Part shown: one piece after another, positions 29,101 to 39,472 of the stretch
Layout of the letters: every line of letters begins with the position of its first letter
Numbering within the stretch: position 1 is the first letter of the stretch
Program-made: the position numbers and the translations under genes
The notes under the pieces: generated by a model
What the model was told of the DNA's origin: nothing
The model's input: the letters and a program-made list of their open reading frames with translations, nothing else
The model's database searches: none
Assembly (NCBI GenBank): GCA_001695595.3
Contig: MBPM02000014.1
Span: 558,001 to 622,000 of the forward strand
DNA: 64,000 nucleotides
Origin: Plasmopara viticola
Lineage: Eukaryota; Oomycota; Peronosporomycetes; Peronosporales; Peronosporaceae
Direction of reading: 5' to 3'

Positions 29101-30301
29101 ACTTCAGCTCCAACTCATTCATTTTAAAATATAACTCCTCGCTCTCTTAACGATGAGACAAGACCCTTGTCTAAATTCATGCTCATGCTTGTTACGAACT
29201 ATCATTTGCGAAGTAGCCTTTCGGATACCGGTCAAGCGAATGCGGGCTATATATTTGCCGCATAGTTGCGAACAAATGTGAAGCACAAAAAGTTGGTATC
29301 TCCGGCTATATATACTGATCCGCTTAGAACAGGCAGAACCTTCTAAAAAATTTCGTGGTAATTAATCGTTTGCTCGCCCGCAATGCAAATAATTTTTTGC
29401 CAAAAGCAGAAAAGCCTTGTTTTTTTGCCGAACGAATGGCCCAAACGACACTCGTTTATCAAGCTCTCGGTTCAAGTGACATCTCACCTGGTATGTCGCG
29501 CTCATCGATGTGCTTATGAAGTCGCATTTGATGATCTCTCTTAACATTGCTATATCTGATGTACGTTCACGATGCTTCGTGCATGTCGTTGCTAGATTTC
29601 GAATTTGAATTCATGCTACTTCTGAGTTTCTGGCGGCATACTTTTTGTTAAGAGGTAACGTCTATTGCATATTGCGCCCAATTATATGCTTTACAGGATC
29701 TTTCTCACGAACAGAGTGCGCAAATAAAAAGACCAATATGAAGAAAGCTGCTCATATAAAAATGTCCAGGCGACTATATCCCAATCGGCACATAAAATTT
29801 AGGCTTATATGCGAAATAGCTGATCTCATTGCCTCATCTATTCTACAATGTCTCGACGAATAAGCGGGATCATACTGATCTGCTTGCAAAAAAGCTGGCA
29901 TGAAACGGCAGTATCTCCGCATATTTCAATAAATTTATCGAAAACGTGTCGTATTCTCATCCTTCATCTAAAAAAGCAGAAATGTTGTAAAGCTCATGAT
30001 GATAGCGAGTGCAATTATGCTGGCGTTCTTCTTTGAATTTACGAATTAAGCAGCGACTCTGTGCCGGGTACCAATCCGACATCTTGTGTAGTGGGAGCTT
30101 TAACAAAAAGTTTTTTACACAGTATAGCTAAGCTTAAAACAAGCCATCCTTCTCATATTTTACTGTGAGAAATCCAAGTCAAAGTTTCGAAATAAAGTCT
30201 ACTAACAAACTGGAATTTATTTACCATTTTCGCCGTCCAATCTTATATATACAATGTTCGGCCACGATTATGATAACTCTAGGTGATGGAGCCCTGCGCA
30301 C
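26118..30301. other. Gene desert with repeat remnants
   Basis: No gene is supported in about 4.2 kb. A minus-strand frame around 27279-27584 contains a fragment reading NVYMTKLRDPEQQRTL; a similar short segment (NVYMTKLR) is found on the minus strand near 43280, so both probably derive from one transposable element. The other open frames are short and contradictory between strands. Confidence 0.55.
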
Positions 30302-31027
30302 CTAAGATTCTTTCTTGTCCACTTCTTTTGTGCGATTCTCTTCTGTAGTAAACGTACATTTCGTCTGCTTTCCTTTAGCAAAAATTTTGTTGGCGATCAT
30401 GAAGAACCAGACGTATTGCAGCATGAAGTATGGCAAACAGCCTAGCACGTACAGCGGTCTACATTGCGTAATCACCCTCGGAATGATGTAGATCGTGTTG
30501 AATAGCACGCGGGACAGAAAGAAGGAGCTGGCGAACAATGCGCCAGCCACTGTGCTGTCCGTGAGTCGGAACCAATTGTAGAAGATCGTGCTAACCTCAT
30601 TTGTCTGCATCCATACGTATGCGTTCCCGAAGGATACGTTGCACACGGTGGCCTCGTTAAGATAAAGCACCACGCCCCAATACAGACCGAACACATGGTG
30701 GCCATAGTCCATAAGTCGCGATTGGCGGAGTGACGAAAGATTGTGAAATCCGTCCAAGTGCACCATGACAGCGAGATCGACGAGGAAATACGAGAGCGAC
30801 ACAGCCACTGAAATCGTCGTGTCCAGCTCGAAGTACAGCGTGCATGTGGAGGAAATTGTGGACACGACCCCATGAGCCGCATTCAGCGTAATAATGTGGT
30901 TACGACCCCGTTTTCCCTTGGGTATAACATGCAGAATGAGTGCCCAGACCACAGACCAGCATGCAGCAGCGGCCACAACGCCGAAAAGGCGCGACGCTGC
31001 AGGGTCCACGGTCAATTTGTTCGTCAT
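30302..31027 (-). CDS. TLC-domain multi-pass membrane protein
   Basis: A single uninterrupted frame of 241 residues from ATG at 31027. About six to seven hydrophobic segments are visible: near residues 12-34, 45-70, 73-90, 110-125, 158-180, 185-200 and 205-222. The arrangement SYFLVDLAVMV, then DYGHHVFGLYWG, NEVSTIFYNWFRL and SFFLSRVLFNT fits the TRAM-LAG1-CLN8 (TLC) domain of the TMEM56/TLCD group. The C-terminus is lysine-rich and ends KKES, cytosolic by inference. Members are linked to membrane lipid handling, but the ceramide synthase signature of Lag1 with paired His-Asp is not evident, so ceramide synthesis is not claimed. A non-LTR retroelement copy sits about 125 bp upstream of the start. 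Confidence 0.8.
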   Translation of the reverse strand: MTNKLTVDPAASRLFGVVAAAACWSVVWALILHVIPKGKRGRNHIITLNAAHGVVSTISSTCTLYFELDTTISVAVSLSYFLVDLAVMVHLDGFHNLSSLRQSRLMDYGHHVFGLYWGVVLYLNEATVCNVSFGNAYVWMQTNEVSTIFYNWFRLTDSTVAGALFASSFFLSRVLFNTIYIIPRVITQCRPLYVLGCLPYFMLQYVWFFMIANKIFAKGKQTKCTFTTEENRTKEVDKKES

Positions 31028-31137
31028 CTATGTTTTCAGATGTGGTAACAATAAAAACAGTCGTATAACAAACAGTAGATAAAAAAACCTATACAAGTTA
31101 ATTTACATGTAATAGTCATCCCAGCTTTAACGTAAAG

Positions 31138-31150
31138 ACTCAGACTTTAT
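31138..31150 (+). repeat. Left target-site duplication of non-LTR copy 1
   Basis: ACTCAGACTTTAT, repeated exactly at 31478-31490 immediately after the element. Confidence 0.8.
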
Positions 31151-31477
31151 TTTTCGGAAAAGGTTGGGGTGACGCCCTCCTTCCAAGCGCGGGGGCTAAA
31201 TGCTCGCGCGCTTCGGGCAGGTGCTCTCGGGCATCTGCAAGTCTCTAACGAGTCTCACCCTCGACGCGACGGTCTCCAGCACCAGGGCGCCACCTGGGCT
31301 CTTACCAAGTCAGAACTACACAAAATAATGGAAGACCCTCACGGCCTCGGTGCTGGCTGCACTGCCCGCCGAACGAGACTCGACGTATGCGGACACCACT
31401 CTATGCCGTGGACTAGCCATAGAGCCTAGCACGTGCATAACTTGGCAACGCGATAACGTAATACAATACAATACAAT
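31151..31477 (+). mobile_element. Non-LTR retroelement copy 1, short internally deleted form
   Basis: About 327 bp. It begins TTTTCGGAAAAGGTTGGGGT and ends in a (TACAA)n-like tail. Both ends match the longer copy at 38312-39461, but the coding middle is missing. The 5' part runs to about 31290 and joins a 3' part starting GGGCTCTTACCAAGTCAGA; a second gap joins it to GGAAGACCCTCACGGCCTCG. A 13-bp target duplication flanks it, as expected for target-primed reverse transcription. Confidence 0.8.
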
Positions 31478-31490
31478 ACTCAGACTTTAT
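31478..31490 (+). repeat. Right target-site duplication of non-LTR copy 1
   Basis: ACTCAGACTTTAT, identical to 31138-31150. Confidence 0.8.
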
Positions 31491-31680
31491 ATTTTTTCGA
31501 CGCGATAATTCAAACTCAAAAACGTTTTGTACATGTGTACAAACGTACTGGGCGTAAAAAGTGGTATTTTCGTTTTTTTCCAGACCTTCATTTGTTCGAT
31601 ATAAATTACAAACATGTATCAGTGAGCTTACTGCCAATACTAATCAAGACATTGTTAGCTTTAGCATCAGTAAACCAATC

Positions 31681-31876
31681 AACTAGCGAAAAAATACTAA
31701 AATCCGATAAGGACGTGTTAGTACTCTGACTTTTATGCCCATTTGGTCTCCCTCTAGCTTTTATCAAAGCATCTCATCCTTTCTTGCACATATCTTCTTT
31801 ATCTCTGAAATGCTTCATTTTTATAGAGATTTAAGTTTATTTAAAAAAACTGAGTGCGAACATGGTCAAAAGCAGA
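31681..31876 (+). repeat. Left arm of a long inverted repeat
   Basis: 196 bp that match, as reverse complement, 32221-32417. The outer part 31694-31766 is identical over 73 bp; the inner part is more diverged. The loop is 344 bp. Confidence 0.85.
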
Positions 31877-32016
31877 CACTTTTATTGCTATGCGAGCAAA
31901 GCGATATCGTGTAATTTTGCCAAGAAAGATATGTCATTTAAATTTGTACAGAAGCCTTCCACGTTCAGCTTGGTGAAGTCACTTACGGGATTTGTATTAA
32001 GGATATTATGATGGGA

Positions 32017-32313
32017 TTAATGCACCAAGCACTGTAACTTTTGACTTTTCGATGGGACGAGAGGGACTTCTGTACGTAGTACTTGATAGAAATCCGGAGC
32101 AAAATTTGTTGCCAATTCGAACTTAAGTCCGATTTTCTTGATGCTGATCGTAGTTTTTACGTTTACAGATACGGAATAGTCCTCTATGCGTTGCTCAACG
32201 GTCAACACGAATACTAATCTCTGCTTTTGACCATGTTCGCACTCGGCTTTTCTAAATAATCTTGAATCTCTATAAAAATTCAGCATTTTCAGCGACAAAG
32301 AAGTTGTGTGCAA
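32017..32313 (-). CDS. Hypothetical protein fragment overlapping an inverted-repeat arm
   Basis: An open frame of 98 residues whose N-terminal third lies in the right arm of the inverted repeat. It shows alternating hydrophobic residues (KQRLVFVLTVEQRIEDYSVS, then KTTISIKKIGLKFELA) that would suit beta strands, but no family was recognised. The left arm repeats its beginning without an open continuation, so this may be a fragment of a duplicated gene. Confidence 0.3.
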   Translation of the reverse strand: MHTTSLSLKMLNFYRDSRLFRKAECEHGQKQRLVFVLTVEQRIEDYSVSVNVKTTISIKKIGLKFELATNFAPDFYQVLRTEVPLVPSKSQKLQCLVH

Positions 32314-32417
32314 GGAAGGATGGGATGCTCTGATAAAAGCTAGAGGGAGACCAAATGGGCATAAAAGTCAGAGTACTAACACGTCCTTATCGGATTTTAG
32401 TATACTTTTCGCGAGTT
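32221..32417 (-). repeat. Right arm of the long inverted repeat
   Basis: Reverse-complement partner of 31681-31876. The two could fold into a long hairpin if transcribed through. Confidence 0.85.
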
Positions 32418-32836
32418 GAACAGTTTACTTCACCACGTATAATAACATTTACTACCAGAGATACATTCAAGGATTATTTTCAACCGAGCAAACACCATTC
32501 TCAGTGTTCAGAAGCTTAAAATAAGTTCGTGCGATAGGTTCTGTAAAAGAGAACGGTCCTTTCACGAAAGATCGTGTCTTCCTGCTTGCCTCGTTGCTTT
32601 GCGGCGTCATCAGTGGAACGATAGACTGAAGTCTACCAACAGTAGAGGAAATAAAACAGCCAATCCAATCCTAACTTTTTTTGTATCAAATCCGTATGGA
32701 TTTTTGCTCGTCCTGCAATATTTGTCCGACGGCGGGGGTAAATTCTACCTTCCTCTGTTTCAGATATCGCTACCACTACTGGGCTTTGTACATTTCTACT
32801 TTGTCTTCCTGACTAAAGCCTTAAGGGATTATAATA

Positions 32837-33820
32837 ATGGCCGAAGAGACTTGCTGCGGGTGTAATACTCTTGACGACAACGATTACGACCTGGGGTTGC
32901 AAATTGGCGCCGTGTTTATTATGTTCGCTGTGGCTGCGGCCGGCACCGTGGTCCCGATCGTTTCGCGAAAGATCCCACAGTGCAAGTCCAACTTAATTAT
33001 TATGGAGGCCATCAGCTCCTTCGCGTTCGGCGTAGTCCTTGCCACGAGTCTTATTCACATGATTAATGAAGGCGTGGGGAATCTAAGCAACGAATGCCTC
33101 GGGTCTATTGTCGAAGAGTATGAAAGCCTGGGTCTCGCCTTTGTGCTTATCACTCTTGTATTCATGCATTTCATTGAATGCGAGAGCACCGTGTTCTTCG
33201 GAGGGAAAGGTTCAGCTTTACATGGTCACGGCCACGCCCACGGCGAGGTGATGACGCAGGAAACTGTTGCTACCCCCGATAATACACCATACTCGAGTCA
33301 CGAAAAACCTGCGGACCAAAATTCTACCAGCTCGCAACTCCGTCGAAAGGTTTCCACGCTTATGTTCGAGGCTGGCGTCATTTTTCACTCGGTCATTATC
33401 GGACTCAATTTGGGTGTGACTACTGGTTCTGATTTCGAGACACTTCTGGCTGCGCTATGCTTTCACCAGTTTTTCGAGGGTGTCGCGATTGGCACATCTA
33501 CGCTCAGCTCTATCGAGTCAAAGAGCAAGTTGTTTCTGGTCAATTTCACTTTTGCCATTACCACTCCTGTAGGCCAGGTAATTGGCATTTTGATTCGTAA
33601 CACATACTCGGATTCTTCATCGACTTCGCTTTGGGTGCAGGGTACTTTAGACTGTGTTGCGGGTGGTATCTTGCTCTACACGGGTCTAGTGGAGCTGCTC
33701 ACTTACAACATGACCACGAACGGCCAATTTCTATCGCGTCCGACGGCCGAACGTTACACGCTATACATTTTCATGTGGATGGGTGCAGGCTTGATGGCTT
33801 TGATCGGCAAGTGGGCATAA
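32837..33820 (+). CDS. ZIP-family zinc/iron transporter
   Basis: An intronless frame of 327 residues. ZIP proteins carry Zn2+, Fe2+ and similar ions into the cytosol across the plasma membrane or out of organelles. Transmembrane segments are visible near residues 19-41, 54-77, 97-115, 175-195, 202-222, 231-250, 263-283 and 306-325, the usual eight. The cytosolic loop between TM3 and TM4 has the His-rich stretch HGHGHAHGE. TM4 has HSVIIGLNLGV and TM5 has HQFFEGVAIG; together they form the conserved metal-binding site. The N-terminus has CCGCNTLDDND, a possible metal-binding tail. The start is the first ATG before the conserved region. Non-LTR copy 2 lies about 285 bp downstream. Confidence 0.93.
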   Translation: MAEETCCGCNTLDDNDYDLGLQIGAVFIMFAVAAAGTVVPIVSRKIPQCKSNLIIMEAISSFAFGVVLATSLIHMINEGVGNLSNECLGSIVEEYESLGLAFVLITLVFMHFIECESTVFFGGKGSALHGHGHAHGEVMTQETVATPDNTPYSSHEKPADQNSTSSQLRRKVSTLMFEAGVIFHSVIIGLNLGVTTGSDFETLLAALCFHQFFEGVAIGTSTLSSIESKSKLFLVNFTFAITTPVGQVIGILIRNTYSDSSSTSLWVQGTLDCVAGGILLYTGLVELLTYNMTTNGQFLSRPTAERYTLYIFMWMGAGLMALIGKWA

Positions 33821-34105
33821 GTACAATATAGCTGTCGTGCCTCCGATCCATGATTTACGATCGATCTTTATAGGACCGCGATCGCGTCGCTGTTCAATTT
33901 TGCCCATAACTTCCAAATTGGTTGTCCGCCACAATCGGCGCTTACTCTCGCATCATACACTAAACAGAACACCAAGGAAGTTTAGACACTGCGCGAGTGG
34001 ACCATGCAGCTGCATTTCAAAGATTCAGTTTCATTTTTTCTACTTCTTGTGAATACAAATTTGGTTTAAGCGTGTACATTTGTCACACTGTTTTGGATAC
34101 GATCC

Positions 34106-34421
34106 CGGAAAAGGTTGGGGTGACGCCCTCCTTCCAAACGCGGAGCTAAATGCTCGCGCGCTTCGGGCAGGTGCTCTCGGGCATCTGCAGGTCTCTAACG
34201 AGTCTCACCCTCGACGCGACGATCTCCAGCACCAGGCCACCTGGGCTCTTACCAAGTCAGAACTACACAAAATAATGGAAGACCCTCACGGCCTCGGTGC
34301 TGGCTGCACTGCCCGCCGAACGAGACCCGACGTATGCGGACACCACTCTATGCCGTGGACTAGCCATAGAGCCTAGGACGTGCATAACTTGGCAACGCGA
34401 TAACGTAATACAATACAATAC
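34106..34421 (+). mobile_element. Non-LTR retroelement copy 2, short internally deleted form
   Basis: Nearly the same short structure as copy 1: the 5' segment from CGGAAAAGGTTGGGGTGACG, the same internal junctions, and the same 3' tail ending AATACAATACAATA. It starts a few bases shorter than copies 1 and 3. No clear target duplication was found. Sharing both deletion junctions with copy 1 implies that the two come from one deleted source. Confidence 0.75.
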
Positions 34422-34719
34422 CATTAGGGATTATGTTCTTTAGCTCATGGCATTGGTGATGCTGTGAAATAAAATCCTGAGCTTTACAAATTGATAGCTT
34501 AGATTGCAACGCTTTCTCATACTTAATGTAAGATAATTTGGGGACACTAGCTTGTTTGAGGCAGCATTTGCTCTGTCTTAATAAAATGTGCGCTGGTTGC
34601 TGCATTGAGTAGCTCAGCTTGTAGTCTTCGGACATACAATAATTGGCCGTAATCTGATGAGCATAGTGACGAAGGATTGCTTCCTCCATCGCTCGATCAA
34701 ACTCAAGCGATTGGCACAT
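34360..34719 (-). CDS. Hypothetical short ORF ending inside the retroelement tail
   Basis: A 119-residue frame. About the first 99 residues are unique (start MCQSLEFDRAMEEAILRHYA); the last ~20 (VLYYVIALPSYARPRLYG) come from the antisense strand of non-LTR copy 2. No family was recognised. The unique part could be the remnant of a gene truncated by the insertion, or chance. Confidence 0.25.
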   Translation of the reverse strand: MCQSLEFDRAMEEAILRHYAHQITANYCMSEDYKLSYSMQQPAHILLRQSKCCLKQASVPKLSYIKYEKALQSKLSICKAQDFISQHHQCHELKNIIPNGIVLYYVIALPSYARPRLYG

Positions 34720-34924
34720 TCTAAGGTTTTAGGGAAAGCGACATAAACGATAATAGTCCGGCATGGACATAATCCGGTTAATAAAGCAACAAATTAAGAG
34801 TAGTCAAAGTTAACTGTTCCTGGACGAGCACGATGAACAAGCTGCCCTCGGTTGGTGCATGTATTTGTAAATCCCACACAGCGCGTATCTAACAGTTCCA
34901 CTCCATAAATGCGACTCACGATCA

Positions 34925-36267
34925 TGGTAGGACCTTTTACACGGAAATTGGCAATATCAACGCGAGATTGATCTCCTGGTGCGCACGCAGAAAGCGCACC
35001 AGGACCTCACTTCGCGTCTATTGGCCATGACACGCGAGCTGCGCGGAGAACGCTATTATCCGCTGCAAACGGAGACCAAGCAACTGCGAGTGCGTGTATA
35101 CCATTCGTACGTTCCACCCCTCGACGCTACAGAGAATACGCTCGCGGCGCCTGGCAAGTGGACGCTCAGAATTGAGGGCATTGACGCTGCAGCAAAAGAG
35201 CCGACTATTGTGGCGAGTCATTGACAAACTGTATTGTCGCTCCATAGACTCTGGACTAAACGTTTTTGCTGCGGTTGTAGAAATTCTCGAGCTACTTTCG
35301 TAAAGTGTCGATCGAGCTGGACCCGCATTTGTACTCTGATCACGTGATTGACGTAATGATTCTTTCTAATTTGAATTATAATTAACATGTATGCTGACAT
35401 AATGGTGTTTGATAAGTGGACGAGTTTTCAAAAGACAAGCCATGACGTGGACGGAATAGAAGTGTCAAGGACGGGAAATACGGCACATGCCGTGAAAATT
35501 AAACTGCTCCCGGCTCAAACGCCTGAACGTTTTACCATCTCATCCGAGTTGGAGGCAGCGATCGGCCAGTATCTAGGACCTGCCAAGGCGTATACGAAGC
35601 AAGATATTGTGCTAGCAATGTGGGAGTACATTAAGCTACGCAACCTCATCAAGCAGGACGACTGTCGGGTCGTTTTCTGTGATGATCGGCTATTGCAGGT
35701 ACTCAATTGTGTGTCGTTACCTTTTACGTCCATTATCGTAGCACTTCGGCAACATTTAACGCCTATCAACACCATCAATCTCGAGTACACATTAAGTCTT
35801 TTGACGGCGTGCGAAGCTAAGTTGCTCGATGAAAAGTTTTTTGACGTTTCCGTCGCTCCAACATCCGAGCTCGATAGGATACGTGCTCGTACTTTGAAGA
35901 GATTTGAGGATCTACGACAGGATCAGAACAAAGAGTTGGCATTGCTTCAGAAACAGGAAGAGGATATTTTACAGCGCTTGCATATGTACACGCGTAAGAA
36001 GGAGTGGATGAATCAGTTCGCTCTCGATCCTTGCGGGTTCATGAGCGATGTCAAACAATCTCAGCTGGCTGACGAGGAGGTTTGTGGCCCATTAAGATTT
36101 TACTGTTGTACATGACACACAATGATTGACAAGATTGGCCTTGCATGCAGATTTTAACTGCTGAAACAGAGTTTGATGAATTCAGCATCCCGCGCTCAGA
36201 ACAATTTAAACAGCCCTGGGCTCGAGAGGTGGTCGGACAGCTGCGCACGACTCACCCTCCTAACTAG
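34925..36267 (+). CDS. SWI/SNF subunit BAF60/SMARCD-like with SWIB domain (5' end uncertain)
   Basis: Accessory subunit of SWI/SNF chromatin-remodelling complexes, linking the ATPase to transcription factors in the nucleus. Supported exons: about 34925-35209, 35281-35352, 35417-36079 and 36151-36267; introns are 71, 64 and 71 nt. Family hallmarks in order are LRVRVYHSYVPP with KWTLRIEG, KFSSYFRKVSIELDPHLY, a WTSFQKTSHDVDG segment, and the SWIB fold. The SWIB fold shows ELEAAIGQYLG, AMWEYIKLRNLIKQDDCRVV and DDRLLQVLN. A charged coiled-coil helix follows, then the C-terminal SEQFKQPWAREVVGQL typical of SMARCD. The first exon is open upstream to about 34925 with no convincing ATG, so one or more 5' exons are missing from this model. 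The donor of intron 1 (35210) is the least certain. Confidence 0.82.
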
Positions 36268-36521
36268 GTTTTACGTCACCTATTATTACGGTAGTGAGGG
36301 ATAACGGACGTAGTACCTCGGAGTGATATCAATAGCAACGCATGACCTTTTAAACTTTTTCTATTGGGATTCATTGTACATTGCAAAGATGAAACGAGGA
36401 CGACAATAGATTTAAATCAAGCAAGACAACATTACTTGTGCGACTTTGATACTTAGTTGTGACTTGCACGCATTAGGTGTGCTAGCTTAAGAGCTCTAGC
36501 GTCTCTGTGGTGCTGCAGATA

Positions 36522-38256
36522 ATGCAACAGACTGCAACTCGTTTACGTTGTGACCCGACGGATTACGCCAAGCGACAGCAGGAAAGAAAGGAACGAGCAA
36601 AGCAACTTCGTGAGCAACGGCAGCACGGTATTTGTTCTGAACAGCATACATTTTCTCCAAAGTGCGTTCTTCTTTTTCTTGGTCTATTACATGTAATTGG
36701 GATTAATTTTTTTCTCGAAAGAGTAAATCAAAGACCCCGAAATCGATCATCACCACCAGGTTCGCGTGAAGAGTTTGATTGTGGCAAACCCGACACGATG
36801 GCCTTGCCGAATCACGGCAATAGTAATAATTACCAAGGTGTATTGGATGGAAGTTGCGATGGGAACGATGCGCTTGAAAATCTATCGCGCAAATTTCCGA
36901 AAAGGGTACCACAACAAGAGATGGCTTCGCTGCATCTGAGACCGCCAGAGCCGGGTAAGGTACTTTGTGATGTTTAGTCTCTCGGACTTGCGGGGAATCT
37001 AATGAGAGCACGGTAGAGCATGACACTTTGTTTCAAGAAGTTAAGCGGGCGACAGGACGAGAAATTGACGACCTACCTATAAAGAAACCGTCAGCGTCAC
37101 TTCGAATAGAAAAGCACATTGGTCCATGTTTGCGAAATTCAAGCTGTGGGTGCCCGAAATGTGGCGGTGATGGCTCCAGTATTAGCTACATGAGCAGTGC
37201 TAATATAAAGGCCCCTCTCCTTCGTCAAAGGGAGCTTATAACGGGTTCATCTGCGTATCTACAAAAGGATTCCAGTGTGATGGCGACCCAGTACGAGATG
37301 GGGGTACGTACATAGCCATAAATCATTGCGTATATGCTTACAATATGGTTTTTGGCAGAATTCGTTAGCGCTACTAAAATCGAGAATGTCTCGTCGAAAA
37401 GCACGAAGTGCACCAACGAACAAAGCCTCTTTGTTTGTTGAAAAGAATATACCTAGCGCTGTTGTTCACTCGGCACGCTTACCATCGATGTCGTCCGATG
37501 CTCCGAGTCCACCGTCGAGACAGAAAATTGCATCCCGACGGGCTCCAGCTCAAACTGCAGTGGATAAATTAGTTGTTGTTGAAGACCACCAGGTTCGCTC
37601 TCCCACAATCAGTGGTTTTAATGTGCCTGAAGAACTGGTAAGACGTTACGTCGAAGTGCTCTTAATTTCGTACACATTTAATTTTGAGACACGATGATGT
37701 GCAGGACGAGTATGCAGACGGCACTGAGCAAATGGAGCAATGTTCTAATTGCAACCGAAAGTTTATCCCTGCGTCGTATCAGAAGCACCGCAAAATTTGC
37801 GAAAAGGTGTTTTCTGGGCAGCGAAAGGTGTTTAATATGACTGCTAAGCGGCTTGAAGGAACAGAGGCAGAAAAGCTGTTGCGGGAAGCCAAAACCAATA
37901 CAAAGAGCAGTGGAGCTCGGAAAACTCCGTCGTCAGCAACGGACATACCGATAAAGGTGAAAAGCGCTGCCGATTGGAAGCAGAAAAGTGATATGTTTCG
38001 CAATGCTATGAAAGCCAGTCGTGACGTATCGAAGGCGCTGAAAGAGGGGAAAGAGTTACCGCCGATGCAACCATCTGCTCCAGATCCGAGCCTGATTCAG
38101 TGCGAGTATTGTAGTAGACGCTTTAATGAAAAAGCAGCCGAGCGCCACATTAACTTTTGTCGCGAAAAGTCACAGCGCGATAGTATAAAAGGAGGTGCAA
38201 AGCGAGTTCCAGCAGGGAAGCCTGGGTCACGAGGAGCAGCTGTGAGAAAAAGATAA
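36522..38256 (+). CDS. C2HC zinc-finger protein, ZC2HC1-like, five exons
   Basis: Proposed exons: 36522-36627, 36724-36954, 37017-37303, 37359-37637, 37705-38256. All join in phase, giving roughly 485 residues. The N-terminus is a charged helix (KRQQERKERAKQLREQRQ). The middle is basic and disordered, with a possible extra Cys cluster CLRNSSCGCPKCGG. The C-terminal exon has two fingers of the ZC2HC1 type: CSNCNRKF with KHRKIC, and CEYCSRRF with RHINFC, about 95 residues apart. This spacing and the linker KRLEGTEAEKLLREA match the ZC2HC1 family, whose molecular role is poorly known and often tied to cilia or centrioles in animals. The gene ends about 55 bp before a non-LTR element. Confidence 0.8.
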
Positions 38257-38300
38257 AGTTTGAACATCTCCACGTGTCTACCATTTGTTTTTTATTACAT

Positions 38301-38311
38301 ATTAACAACTA
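38301..38311 (+). repeat. Left target-site duplication of non-LTR copy 3
   Basis: ATTAACAACTA, repeated at 39462-39472. The match extends to 14 of 15 bases when leftward bases are included. Confidence 0.75.
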
Positions 38312-39461
38312 TTTTCGGAAAAGGTTGGGGTGACGCCCTCCTTCCAAGCGCGGGGGCTTAATGCTCGCGCGCTTCGGGCAGGTGCTCTCGGGCATCTGCA
38401 GGTCTCTAACGAGTCTCACCCTCGACGCGACGGTCTCCAGCACCAGGCCAAACCCCCTTCCACGCCCTTAATCGCGCCAACCGCATCCGGATTGGCTCCT
38501 TTAATGTGAATTCTCTAGGTTCGAAGCGCAAGAAGCAAGTAACACTCCCCGAAGATCTCCGGCGCTACCGCGTCGATATCCTTGGCCTCCGCGAAACCAA
38601 GATCTACGATAGAGGTGAGCACCGCATTGATGACTTCCTTCTAACCTGAAAAAAAAAAAACGAAGCCAAGACCGAAGTCACCGAAATCCGCCGCCATTGC
38701 AACCCGTCGGGCGCCACTCGACACGCCCGATCCCGAGAAGAAACCTGGCACCACACTAAGAAGCTCGGAACACTCCTCGGCGATATTAAAGATCTATCCC
38801 GACGCAAGTCCCTGGCCACCCTCGCGCTCCACCGCCTCTGGTCCGTCTGGCTCCGCCCCACGTTCATCTCACCCAAGACACGCATTCGATTGTACAACAC
38901 CTACGTTCTACCGATTCTGCTGTACAACTGGGCTCTTACCAAGTCAGAGCTCCACGGCCTCGAGAGTTTCCATCGCCGCCAGCTTCGCTACGCTCTTGGC
39001 TATCGCTACCCCCCACCCATTTCGAATGCAAGACTCTACGACCTCTGTGATGAGCGGCCGCTGAGACTACGACTGACACAAGCTCGCTGGCGCCTGTTTG
39101 GCCATGTACTTCGCCGCTATCCCGACATTCCAGCTAACCTCCAGATGCGTGCCTACTTCTTCTCCACCGCAGCAAAATGGCGCGGACGTCCCCGCACCAC
39201 GCTCCCCTCGACACTCGACCACAATCTTGTTTCCCGTGGCTCCGGCTTTCGACTCCGGACAGCACAAGACCTCGAAGTGGTACGTACCCTTGCACAAGAC
39301 CGAAAGAAATGGAAGACCCATTTGACCTCGGTGCTGGATGAACTGCCCGCCGAACGAGACTCGACGTATGCGGACACCACTCTATGCCGTGGACTAGCCA
39401 GACTGAGCCTAGCACGTGCATACCTTGGCAACGCGATAACGTAATACATTTACATTTACAC
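38312..39461 (+). mobile_element. Non-LTR retroelement copy 3 (LINE-like), longest copy
   Basis: About 1150 bp. After the shared 5' leader, a frame near 38460-38650 resembles the start of a LINE endonuclease domain (IRIGSFNVNSLGS, then VDILGLRETKIYD); it ends at a stop next to a 12-base A run. From about 38800 the sequence encodes the C-terminal part of a LINE reverse-transcriptase polyprotein, with no RT catalytic core. The element is therefore internally deleted. An 11-bp target duplication and a (TACATT)n-like tail are present. Orientation is plus, as in copies 1 and 2. Confidence 0.82.
38890..39444 (+). pseudogene. C-terminal fragment of a LINE polyprotein
   Basis: A 184-residue open frame matching the region after the reverse-transcriptase domain of many LINEs: YNTYVLPILLYN, then FHRRQLRYALGY, NARLYDLC and RWRLFGHVLRRYPDIPAN. 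No YxDD motif is present because the RT core is deleted, so the fragment cannot act as a polymerase. The shorter copies keep only the beginning and the end of this frame. Confidence 0.75.
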
Positions 39462-39472
39462 ATTAACAACTA
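39462..39472 (+). repeat. Right target-site duplication of non-LTR copy 3
   Basis: ATTAACAACTA, identical to 38301-38311. Confidence 0.75.

Noticed and set aside
30472..30882. A 136-residue second frame inside the TLC gene
   Set aside because: It overlaps the clearly conserved TLC frame on the same strand and has a low-complexity Cys/Ser/Arg composition.
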